Source of the DNA: Hippophae tibetana
Taxonomy: Eukaryota; Streptophyta; Magnoliopsida; Rosales; Elaeagnaceae
Assembly (NCBI GenBank): GCA_037013495.1
Contig: CM072803.1
Location: 53,085,627 to 53,149,626, forward strand
Direction: 5' to 3'
Length of the DNA stretch: 64,000 nucleotides
The stretch's first letter is position 1, and every line of letters begins with the position of its first letter. Position numbers and translations under genes: made by a program. Of the stretch, positions 22,556 to 33,049 are shown piece by piece. The notes beneath the pieces were generated by a model. It searched no databases. It was not told the origin of the DNA and saw nothing but the letters and a program-made list of their open reading frames with translations.

Positions 22556-23896
22556 TTAGTCTTTGCTTTTTTGCAAATGTTCAACTAACTGTTCAATTTG
22601 AACTTCCACCTTTTTTATAGAAGCTTCCACAGAGTCCAACCATTGATTGGTTTTAGATTGGTTATCCCTACAAACTTGAATAAAGGAATTCAAGTTGTCC
22701 TCCAGGGTTGGTTTATTGGGAATGCTTCTTGGAATAGGTGGGTGGAATTGCTGGCCTGCCTGGTTTGAGCTTTGAGTGAAAGGAGGGTTGTTTTGCCTCC
22801 AAGAGAAATTTGGATGACTTCTCCACCCAGGATTATAGGTATTTGAATTGGGGTCAAACCTTGGTCTCTGTTGATATGCTCCCAACACATTAACCTGTTC
22901 AGGTCCAGTTGTTGTTTCTCCTTGATACGAACAGGCTTCAGTACCATGTCCCATGTTGCTATACAAACCATATTGTTCATTATTGGTGTTGGTTTGTGTA
23001 GCGAGAAGGGCAACTTGCTTAGTCAGTTGAACAAGTTGTTGTTGAACTTCATTACTGGAGTCGATTTCATGAACTCCAACTTTTCTCACTCGGGAGCTTT
23101 TCTGATGGGAATTAGCACCCAACATCTCAAAGAGGTTATACGTCTCTGAGGTAGTCTTTTCTCCTATTGCTCCTCCTGCAGCGTTGTCGACAATGAACTG
23201 ACATTGTTGTGTAAGTCCATCGTAAAAGAATTGGTTCTACAACTGCAGGGGAAAACTATGATGGGGACATTGAGTGAGAAACATTTTGAACCTATCCCAA
23301 GCTTCATGGAATGGTTCTCCTTCCATCTGAGAGAAAGTAGCAATCTTTCCTCTCAACTCTGATGTTTTTTGGTGGGAATAGAATTTTCCCATGAATTTAT
23401 TGTAAATGTTACCCCATGTCATCAGAGAACCTGGGGGAAGTGACATCAACCAAGCTTTGGCTTTATCCTTTAAAGTGTAGGGAAAACATCTCATTCTAAG
23501 TTGATCCTCGTTTAGAATACCGAGGGGGAATGTTTGGACCGTAGCATAGAAATCTCTCATAAAGGAAAGAGAATCTTCATTAGGTAGCCCATAAAAGGAA
23601 GGAAGCATAGAAAAATGAATATTTTTAAGGTCATAATTCCGAGCAGCCTCACCCAACTGGATAGCGGCAGTTGCCGTGCCAATCACCGGTCTTGCAAACT
23701 CCTTCATCGTGGTTTCCCTAACATGTTGGTTTTCTTCCATTTCTTTCGGTTCTAGTAAAGGATTAAGACTTGGTTCTATGTTTGGCTCAAAAACAGGTTG
23801 ATGGGTGGAATCCAGTGTTGTTGACACTTGTTTAAATTTATGAATATTATTTACATATGGTGTAAGGGGGTTTCCTAAGGATCTCCTACCACGCAT
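22556..23896 (-). pseudogene. gag: First gag, broken by a TAG and with a damaged zinc knuckle
   Basis: The gag next to the 5' LTR, one continuous frame of 446 codons from ATG at 23896 to the stop at 22556-22558, except for a TAG at 23237-23239. In the second gag that position is a Gln codon (LQ-NQFF), so a CAG-to-TAG change is likely. Core blocks are present: AARNYDL, LPSFYGLPNED, FPYTLKDKA, FYSHQKT and FHEAWDRFK. The zinc knuckle (about 22931-22972) reads YGLYSNMGHGTEAC: both leading cysteines of CX2CX4HX4C are tyrosines, each explained by one TGT-to-TAT change. After the knuckle the protein ends at LQKSKD, where the second gag continues into pol. The stop is followed by AAC, not the CAR-type context known for leaky readthrough. 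Confidence 0.88.
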
Positions 23897-24442
23897 AGAC
23901 TATTGTAAACGTAAATTTAAAACTCCTGTCAACAAAATAAAAAATTTAGAGAAAATTTACATGGTACAAAACACTAAACAAAACTATTTAAATTTTTTTT
24001 ATTTTTTATTTTTTAATTTTTTTTTAAATAACATAATCAATATTAACCAAGAGTGCTCCCAGGAAAGAATGGTGGTGCAACGGCTCCTTAAAAACCATTC
24101 TCCTAGCTAGAACAACGTTCCCAGGAAAGACTAGTGGCACAAAGGCTTCCAAGAACTAGTCTCCTAGACAGAACTTCCTTAGATTTTTACTTTTCATGCT
24201 ATTTAGTTAATTAGGTATATGTTTAAGTAAATTTTTAATTTTTTTTACTATTCATGAACGGTAAAATTTTTTTATTCAAATTTCAAATTTCTAAATTATT
24301 TTTACTATTAAAAAAATTTATTATTTTTTTTTATGAATTTTGAAATTTGATTATTATTTTTTTATTAAATAAAATCACAATTATTTACAGCACAAAAGAT
24401 GTTTTTAAAATTTTGATAAATAATTTAAAAAACGCTATTCCT
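23897..24442 (-). other. 5' leader (untranslated) of the element
   Basis: About 550 bp between the primer site and the first gag ATG. It is mostly A/T homopolymer-rich (for example 23990-24025 and 24300-24365), with one more complex island at 24051-24175 that carries the two hairpins described separately. This is where packaging and dimerisation signals lie in LTR elements. Confidence 0.75.
24055..24176 (-). other. Duplicated leader hairpins with compensatory base changes
   Basis: Two units, 62 bp apart, share (G/C)TCCCAGGAAAGA and CTCCTAG(A/C)(C/T)AGAAC. Each contains a 7-bp inverted repeat: GAATGGT (24067-24073) with ACCATTC (24094-24100), and GACTAGT (24129-24135) with ACTAGTC (24155-24161). 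The arms differ at two positions between units, and in both cases the partner arm changed to keep pairing. That pattern supports a real RNA structure. A role in packaging or dimerisation is plausible from position only. Confidence 0.65.
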
Positions 24443-24460
24443 TCCCCGGCAACGGCGCCA
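24443..24460 (-). other. Internal second copy of the primer binding site
   Basis: On the minus strand TGGCGCCGTTGCCGGGGA is a perfect 18-base complement of the plant tRNA-Asp 3' end. It is separated from the LTR-adjacent copy by a 35-bp direct repeat that also includes CTTGATGA, the first bases of the LTR edge. It is thus a duplication of an LTR/primer-site junction. Confidence 0.85.
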
Positions 24461-24477
24461 AAAACTTGATGACCAAA

Positions 24478-24495
24478 TCCCCGGCAACGGTGCCA
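24478..24495 (-). other. Primer binding site (tRNA-Asp), LTR-adjacent copy
   Basis: TGGCACCGTTGCCGGGGA on the minus strand, six bases inside the 5' LTR end. It matches the tRNA-Asp 3' end at 17 of 18 bases; the mismatch is a C-to-T in the plus-strand CG. It is the copy in the correct position for priming. Confidence 0.88.
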
Positions 24496-24501
24496 AAAAC
24501 T

Positions 24502-26433
24502 TGATGAGCGAAAATCGGCATCGCCGATTCTTGCCAATACTTTGGTTTTAATATTTATAAAACTCTCGCAAGTGCACGAATCATTTCGAAGAAAATGACA
24601 AGTATACTCCCAAGGTCGATCTAAGGAATGAATGTGTGTGGTTTTTAATTTATTATTCAAACTTTTAAAAACGAAATTAAATCCTAAACATCCTGTCAAG
24701 ATAGTTTGGTTTTTGTGTTCCTAATCTAATAACATAAAATAAACATATATACAGATTAATTAAATATAATCTAATAACATAAAAAATAAACATAGATACA
24801 AATTTAATAAATATTTATCTAAAAATAAACATAGATACAGATTCAATAAATATTTATGCAAATTTTATCATTTATATTAGTGGAGTATTTATGGATATAA
24901 TAACTAAATTAATTATGCTTGCTCATATTATCTAGGTTATTAAAGATATAAATTGATATTTTATTGATTCTCTCTTTTTTATATAAATACCACCTTTGGT
25001 GAGGTTAGATATTCTTTGTTAACTAAACAAATCAATTAACACCTATGGGTGGGGTTGATAACTAATTTGGTTAATTAAATTAATTCCTTTTTCTAAGAGA
25101 TTGAAAATGAACCATTTAAATGCCACCTTTGGTGGGGTTAGACAATTAACACCTATTGGTGGGGTTGATAACTAACTTTCAAGTTTTAAAACCACTATTG
25201 AAAACATGTTGTCAATACATTTTCACATAATAATTCTTATAAAAACTTTTGAAATAGAGTTTCACTCTAACTACCGGGCGATTGTACCAACAAATAAAAG
25301 AGCACTACTCTAAATTAGACCGGATAACTAAACCTTAAAATCTAATTTTCAGGTTTAAGTTTGTAATGAAAAATAATATATTTCTCTCTAACATTCTTAA
25401 TATAAAATCTTGAATAAAAACAAAATCAATTCATTTTAAAGATTTTTACCTATTTAATATTTCGCAAGCATAACAACGTCATTATTACATCATGTTTACT
25501 AAACAGCCAGCATAGTTAAATTTAACCACAGACAAATTAAATATAACAAGTAAGAATAAAGCATAAAAATAACTGTAAAGAAAATAAAATCCTTACAGAA
25601 CTTCGACGCTATTCCCGTATCTAGAAAACCTCCAAGCGGAATTTGCACTCCCATTTATTGAATCAAAAAGCTAAATTATTACAAAAACATTACAAGTTCC
25701 TCTCAAAAAGAGAAGAACTCTACAACTAAGAGAATTGAACTAAAAACTAAGAAAAGCTTAGAAACTAAGAAAGAAACTAAGAAAATCTCAAAAACTAAGA
25801 AATGAGAGAAAGAAAGAAGAGAGAAGTGTGTTTTGAAGTGAAGGGAAGGGGGTATTTATAGGTGAGGATGGAGAGAAAAAATGAGTAAAAAAATGTTAAA
25901 AAATGTAAAAACGCGTAATGGAAATGCTGAGGTCATTAATGACGTCAGCATGACGTCATGGGGGCGGCTGCACGTGAAAAATGGGGCGAAAAGGCGTTGG
26001 TGCGCGCGGAGGGGTGCTGCTAGTCGCAGCGCGCGTGAACAGTGCCCGCGCGCTGGTGCGCGCGTGGATGGGCAGGTTAGCGAGCGCAGGCACGCGCGGC
26101 ATGGGGCGCGCGGGCTGGGGCGCTGGGCTGGGCAGCAGGGCGCGATTTCCGCCTTTTTGACATTTTTGACCCATTTTTTCCAATTTTTCCATGTTTGTTG
26201 ACCTTTTTCCACTTATTTATTAATATATTTGTGATGTATTGCTTCAAGTATTCCTCTTTGAGTCTTTAAATTGCGTTTTTAAGCCAAAATACCTGAAAAA
26301 CAATAAAAATACCCGTGATTCCGAAAAAGACAAATTTATATAAATATATGATAAAACATATAAATATATATATTTTTAATCAATTAATGTACATAAAATC
26401 ATGGTTATTTTAGTGCTTTTTGAGCACTCATCA
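24502..26433 (-). repeat. 5' LTR of the Athila-like element
   Basis: 1932 bp; in element orientation it runs from 26433 to 24502. It lies beside the primer binding site, so it is the 5' LTR. It differs from the 3' LTR by about 17 substitutions in about 1930 aligned bases plus a few indels. Using published plant rates of roughly 0.7-1.3e-8 per site per year, that would mean some 0.3-0.7 million years since insertion. The right end, ACTCATCA, abuts the CGTAG duplication. Confidence 0.95.
25853..25976 (-). promoter_or_regulatory. 5' LTR promoter: TATA box, two TGACGTCA sites, G-box
   Basis: TATA box CTATAAATA (core 25853-25860), TGACGTCA at 25940-25947 and 25951-25958, and CACGTG at 25971-25976. 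All are unchanged from the 3' LTR, although the A/T run between them is 12 bp shorter. This copy would drive the genomic RNA. Transcription would start about 30 bp beyond the TATA box, near 25825. Confidence 0.7.
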
Positions 26434-26438
26434 CGTAG
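26434..26438. repeat. Target site duplication, right copy (CGTAG)
   Basis: Directly follows the ATCA end of the 5' LTR and repeats 11129-11133. The satellite monomer continues from here in phase. Confidence 0.97.
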
Positions 26439-29400
26439 CATGAACCATATCCATAGGGGATAAGCATAATATTTCCAATCTTATTTATTTGCTTCTTACT
26501 CATAAAATGGGTTTTCTAAACTAGATTCTTTGGAGGAAAGACACAACCAAATTTAATTTCAATACGGTGCATTCTAACACAACCAGAATAACTTTTAAAT
26601 AAATTGAGAATATTGATTTCATAAATCAGTTAAAAATGAGAAATATTGATCTCTTATACGAAATAATGATCAAAATTTCAAAAGTTTCATAGTTTTATAT
26701 TTCAAGTCGTAATAAATTCCATGTAAATATATCATAATTATAATGATAAAAAATTTGGAGTATTTATTCACCCACAAATTATTTGTAAAATAGAAATGAG
26801 AAAATGTTTAAGTTTTCTTTTCCACTTATTTATTTTTCCCAATATTCTATCATTATTTTGTTTCATTCGTAAGTCTTAATTCCCACCAAAATCAATTTAA
26901 TTCAAATATTTCTCCCTCTTCCCCAAGGGAAAAAAGTGACGGCTATAGGTGGTTTTAGACATTATTTGGTAACTTCGTGTTACGTAGCATGAACCATATC
27001 CATATGGGATAAGCATAATATTTCCAATCTTATCTATTTGCTTCTTACTGATAAAATGGGTTTTCTAAAATAGATTCTTAGGAGGAAAGAGATAACCAAA
27101 TTTAATTTCAATACAGTGCATTCCAACACAACGAAAATAACTTATAAACTAATTGAGAATATTGATGTCATGAAAGAGTTAAAAATGAGAAATATTGTTC
27201 TCTTATGCGAAATAATGATCAAAATTTCAAACGTTTCATAGATTTATATTTCAAGTCGTAAAAAATTCCATGTAAATATATCATAATTATAATGATAAAA
27301 AAATTGTAGTATTTATTCAGCAACAAATTATTTGTAAAATAGAAATGAGAAAATGTTTAAGTTTTCTTTTCCACTTATTTATTTTTCCCAATATTCTATC
27401 ATTATTTTGTTTCATTCGTAAGTCTTAATTCCCACCAAAATCAAATTAATTCAAATATTTCTCCCTCTTCCCCAAGGGAAAAAAGTGACGGCTATAGGTG
27501 GTTTTAGACATTATTTGGTAACTTCTTGTGACGTAGGATGGACCATTGCCATATAGGATTATCATAATATTTATAATCTCATTTCGTTCCTTCTTACGCA
27601 TAAAATTGGTTTCAAAAACAGGATTCTTAGGAGGAAAGACACAACCAAATTTAATTTCAATACGGTGCATTCTACCACAACCAGAATAACTTATAAAAAA
27701 GTTGAGAATATTGATGTCATAAATGAGTTAAAAATGAGAAATATTGATCTCTTATACGAAATAATGATCAAAATTTGAAACGTTTCATAGATTTATATTT
27801 CAAGTCGTAATAAATTCCATGTAAATATATCATAATTATAATGATAAAAAATTTGGAGTATTTATTAACCCACAAATTATTTGTAATATAGAAATGAGAA
27901 AATGTTTAAGTTTTCTTTTCCACTTATTTATTTTTCCCAATATTCTATCATTATTTTGTTTCATTCGTAAGTCTTAATTCCCACCAAAATCAAATTAATT
28001 CAAATTTTATTACCTCTTCTCCCAAGGGAAAAAGGTGATGGCTAGTGGTGGTTTTAGACATTATTTGGTAACTTCTTGGTACGTAGCATTAACTATATCC
28101 ATAGAAGATAAGCATAATATTTCCAATCTTATCTATTTTATTCTTACTCATAAAATGGGTTTTCTAAACTAGATTCTTAGGAGGAAAGAGATAACCAAAT
28201 TTAATTTCAATACAGTGCATTCCAACACAACGAAAATAACTTATAAACTAATTGAGAATATTGATGTCATGAAAGAGTTAAAAATGAGAAATATTGTTCT
28301 CTTATGCGAAATAATGATCAAAATTTCAAATGTTTCATAGTTTTAAATTTCAAGTCGTAATAAATTCCATGTAAATATATCATAATTATAATTATAAAAA
28401 ATTTGGAGTATTTATTCACCCACAAATTATTTGTAAAATAGAAATGAGAAAATGTTTAAGTTTTCTTTTCCACTTATTTATTTTTCCCAATATTCTATCA
28501 TTATTTTGTTTCATTCGTAAGTCTTAATTCCCACCAAAATCCAATTAATTCAAATATTTCTCCCTCTTCCCCAAGGGAATAACGTGACGGCTAGAGGTGG
28601 TTTTAGACATTATTTGGTAAATTCGTGTTTTGTAGCATGAACCATATCCATAGGGGATTAGCATAATATTTCAAATCTTATTTATTTGGTTCTTACTCAT
28701 AAAATGGGTTTTGTAAAATAGATTCTTAGAAGGAAAGACTCATTCAAATTTAATTTAAATACCGTGCAATCTAACACAACCAGAATAAATTATAAACTAA
28801 TTGAGAATATTGATGTCATAAATGACTTAAAAATGAGAAATATTGATCTCTTATACGAAATAATGATCAAAATTTCAAATGTTTCATAGTTTTATATTTC
28901 AAGACGTAATAAATTCCATGTAAATATATCATAATTATAATTATAAAAAATTTGGAGTATTTATTCACCCACAAATTATTTGTAAAATAGAAATGAGAAA
29001 ATGTTTAAGTTTTCTTTTCCACTTATTTATTTTTCCCAATATTCTATCATTATTTTGTTTCATTCGTAAGTCTTAATTCCCACCAAAATCAAATTAATTC
29101 AAATATTTCTCCCTCTTCCCCAAGGGAATAACGTGACGGCTAGAGGTGGTTTTAGACATTATTTGGTAAATTCGTGTTTCGTAGCATGAACCATATCTAT
29201 AGGGGATTAGCATAATATTTCAAATCTTATTTATTTGCTTCTTACTCATAAAATGGGTTTTGTAAACTAGATTCTTAGGAGGAAAGACACAACCAAATTT
29301 AATTTTAATACGGTGCAATCTAACACAACCAAAATAACTTTTAAATAAATAGAGAATATTGATGTAATAAATGAGTTAAAAATGAGACATATTGATCTCT

Positions 29401-32400
29401 TATATGAAATAATGATCAAAATTTCAAACGTTTCATAGATTTATATTTCAAGTCGTAATAAATTCCATGTAATTATATCATAATTATAATGATAAAAAAT
29501 TTGGAGTATTTATTCACCAACAAATTATTTGTAAAATAGAAATGAGAAAATGTTTAAGTTTTCTTTTCCACTTATTTATTTTTCCCAATATTCTATCATT
29601 ATATTGTTTCATTTGTAAGTCTTAATTCCCACCAAAATCAAATTAATTCAAATATTTCTCCCTCTTCCCCAAGGGAAAAACGTGACGGCTATAGGTGGTT
29701 TTAGACATTATTTGGTAAATTCGTGTTTCGTAGCATGAACCATATCCATAGGGGATAAGCATAATATTTCCAATCTTATTTATTTGCTTCTTACTCATAA
29801 AATGGGTTTTGTAAACTAGATTCTTAGGAGGAAAGACACAACCAAATTTAATTTCAATACGGTGCAATCTAACACAACCAGAATAACTTTTAAATAAATT
29901 GAGAATATTGATTTCATAAATCAGTTAAAAATGAGAAATATTGATCTCTGATACGAAATAATGATCAAAATTTCAAATGTTCATAGTTTTAAATTTCAAG
30001 TCGTAATAAATTCCATGTAAATATATCATAATTATAATTATAAAAAATTTGGAGTATTTATTCACCCACAAATTATTTGAAAAATAGAAATGAGAAAATG
30101 TTTAAGTTTTCTTTTCCACTTATTTATTTTTCCCAATATTCTATCATTATTTTGTTTATTCGTAAGTCTTAATTCCCTCCAAAATCAAATTAATTCAAAT
30201 ATTTCTCCCTCTTCCCCAAGGGAAAAAGTGACGGTTATAGGTGGTTTTAGACATTATTTGGTAACTTCGTGTTACGTAGCATGAACCATATCCATAGGGG
30301 ATAAGCATAATATTTCCAATCTTATTTATTTGCTTCTTACTCATAAATTGCGTTTGGTAAACTAGATTCTTAGGAGGAAAGACACATTCAAATTTAATTT
30401 CAATACGGTGCAATCAAACACAACCAGAATAACTTTTAAATAAATTGAGAATATTGACGTCATAAATGAGTTAAAAATGAGAAATATTTATCTCTTATAC
30501 GAAATAAGGATCAAAATTTCAAACGTTTCATAGATTTATATTTCAAGTCGTAAAAAATTGCATGTAAATATATCATAATTATAATGATGAAACATTTGGA
30601 GTATTAATTCACCCACAAATTATTTGTAAAATAGAAATTAGAAAATGTTTAAGTTTTCTTTTCCACTTATTTATTTTTCCCAATATTCTATCATTATTTT
30701 GTTTCATTTGTAAGTCTTAATTCCCACCAAAATCAAATTAATTAAAATATTTCTCCCTCTTCCCCAAGGGAAAAACGTGACGGCTAGAGGTGGTTTTAGA
30801 CATTATTTGGTAACTTCTTGGTACGTAGCATGAACCATATCCATAGAGGATAAGCATAATATTTCCAATCTTATTTATTTTCTTCTTACTCATAAAATGG
30901 GTTTCGTAAACTAGATTCTTAGGAGGAAAGACACAACCAAATTAAATTTCAATACGGTGCATTCTAACACAACCAGAATAACTTTTAAATAAATTGAGAA
31001 TATTGATTTCATAAATCAGTTAAAAATGAGAAATATTGATCTCTTATATGAAATAATGATCAAAATTTCAAACGTTTCATAGTTTTATATTTCAAGTCGT
31101 AATAAATTCCATGTAAATATATCATCATTATAATTATAAAAAATTTGGAGTATTTATTCACCCACAAATTATTTGTAAAATAGAAATGAGAAAATGTTTA
31201 AGTTTTCTTTTCCACTTATTTATTTTTCCCAATATTCTATCATTATTTTGTTTCATTTGTAAGTCTTAATTCCCACCAAAATCAAATTAATTAAAATATT
31301 TCTCCCTCTTCCACTAGGGAAAAACGTGACGGCTAGAGGTGGTTTTAGACATTATTTGGTAACTTCTTGGTACGTAGCATGAACCATATCCATAGAGGAT
31401 AAGCATAATATTTCCAATCTTATTTATTTTCTTCTTACTCATAAAATGGGTTTTGTAAACTAGATTCTTAGGAGGAAAGACACAACCATATTTAATTTCA
31501 ATACAGTGCATTCCAACACAACGAAAATAACTTATAAACTAATTGAGAATATTGATGTCATGAAAGAGTTAAAAATGAGAAATATTGTTCTCTTATGCGA
31601 AATAATAAACAAAATTTCAACCGTTTTATAGTTTTGAATTTCAAGTCGTAATAAATTCCATTTAAATATATCATAATTATAATTATAAATAATTTGGAGT
31701 ATTTATTCACCCACAAATTATTTGTAAAATAGAAATGAGAAAATGTTTAAGTTTTCTTTTCCACTTATTTATTTTTCCCAATATTCTATCATTATTTTGT
31801 TTCATTCGTAAGTCTTAATTCCCACCAAAATCAAATTAATTCAAATATTTCTCCCTCTTCCCTAACGGAAAAAGGTGATGGTGAGGGGTGGTTTTAGACA
31901 TTATCTGGTAACTTTTTGGTACGTAGCATGAACCATATCCAGAGGGGATAAGCATAATATTTCCAATCTTATTTATTTGCTTCTTACTCATAAAATGGGT
32001 TTTGTAAACTAGATTCGTAGGAGGAAGAGATAACCAAATTTAATTTCAATACAGTGCATTCCAACACAACAAAAATAACTTATAAACTAATTGAGAATAT
32101 TGATGTCATGAAATTGTTAAAAATGAGAAATATTGCTCTCTTATGCAAATTAATGAAAAAAATTTGAAACGTTTCATAGTTTTGAATTTCAAGTCTTAAT
32201 AAATTCCATTTAAATATATCATAATTATAATGGTAAAAAATTTGCAGTATTTATTCAGCCACAAATATTTTGTAAAATATAAATGAGAAAATGTTTAAAT
32301 TTTGTTTTCCACTTATTTATTTTTCCCAATATTCTATCATTATTTTGTTTCCTTCTTAAGTCTTAATTCTCACCAGAATCAAATTCATTCAAATTTTATT

Positions 32401-33049
32401 ACCTCTTCTCCCAAGGGAAGAAGGTGATGGCTAGTGGTGGTTTTAGACATTATTTGGTAACTTTTTGGTACGTAGCATTAACCATATCCATAGGGGATAA
32501 GCATAATATTTCCAATCTTATTTATTTGCTTCTTACTCATAAAATGGGTTTTGTAAACTAGATTCTTAGGAGGAAAGACACAACCAAATTTAATTTCAAT
32601 ACTGTGCATTCTAACACAACCAGAATAACTTTTAAATAAATTGAGAATATTGATTTCATAAATCAGTTAAAAATGAGAAATATTGATCTCTTATACGAAA
32701 TAATGATCAAAATTTCAAACGTTTCATAGTTTTATATTTCAAGTCGTAATAAATTCCATGTAAATATATCATAATTATAATTATAAAAAATTTGGAGTAT
32801 TTATTCACCCACAAATTATTTGTAAAATAGAAATGAGAAAATGTTTAAGTTTTCTTTTCCACTTATTTATTTTTCCCAATATTCTATCATTATTTTGTTT
32901 CCTTCTTAAGTCTTAATTCCCACCAGAATCAAATTCATTCAAATTTTATTACCTCTTCTCCCAAGGGAAGAAAGTGATGGCTAGTGGTGGTTTTAGACAT
33001 TATTTGGTAACTTCTTGGTACGTAGCATTAACCATATCCATATGGGATA

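Larger units (their letters stand above)
11134..26433 (-). mobile_element. Ty3/gypsy LTR retrotransposon, Athila-like, with two gags and a nested solo LTR
   Basis: A 15.3-kb element on the minus strand inserted into the satellite. Seen in the sequence: near-identical direct LTRs at 11134-13083 and 24502-26433, both bounded by TGATGAG/CTCATCA; a 5-bp CGTAG target duplication; a tRNA-Asp type primer binding site beside the right LTR; a polypurine tract beside the left LTR; and a Gag-Pol coding region between them. Pol order (PR-RT-RNaseH-INT), the DLGAS, FMDD and SDGGSHFCN motifs, the absence of a chromodomain and the tRNA-Asp primer fit the Athila lineage. About 17 substitutions plus a few indels separate the LTRs. 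Oddities are a duplicated primer site, two divergent gag regions, a pol-less remnant between them, and a 2045-bp solo LTR inside the second gag. No env-like frame was found after pol. Confidence 0.95.

Noticed and set aside
23237-23239. Programmed readthrough of the TAG in the first gag
   Set aside because: The following codon is AAC rather than a known leaky context, the second gag has Gln here, and other damage in the same gag supports decay.
24443-24495. tRNA-Asp gene
   Set aside because: Only the last 18 bases of tRNA-Asp are matched, twice, beside an LTR. There is no anticodon arm or 5' half. These are primer binding sites.
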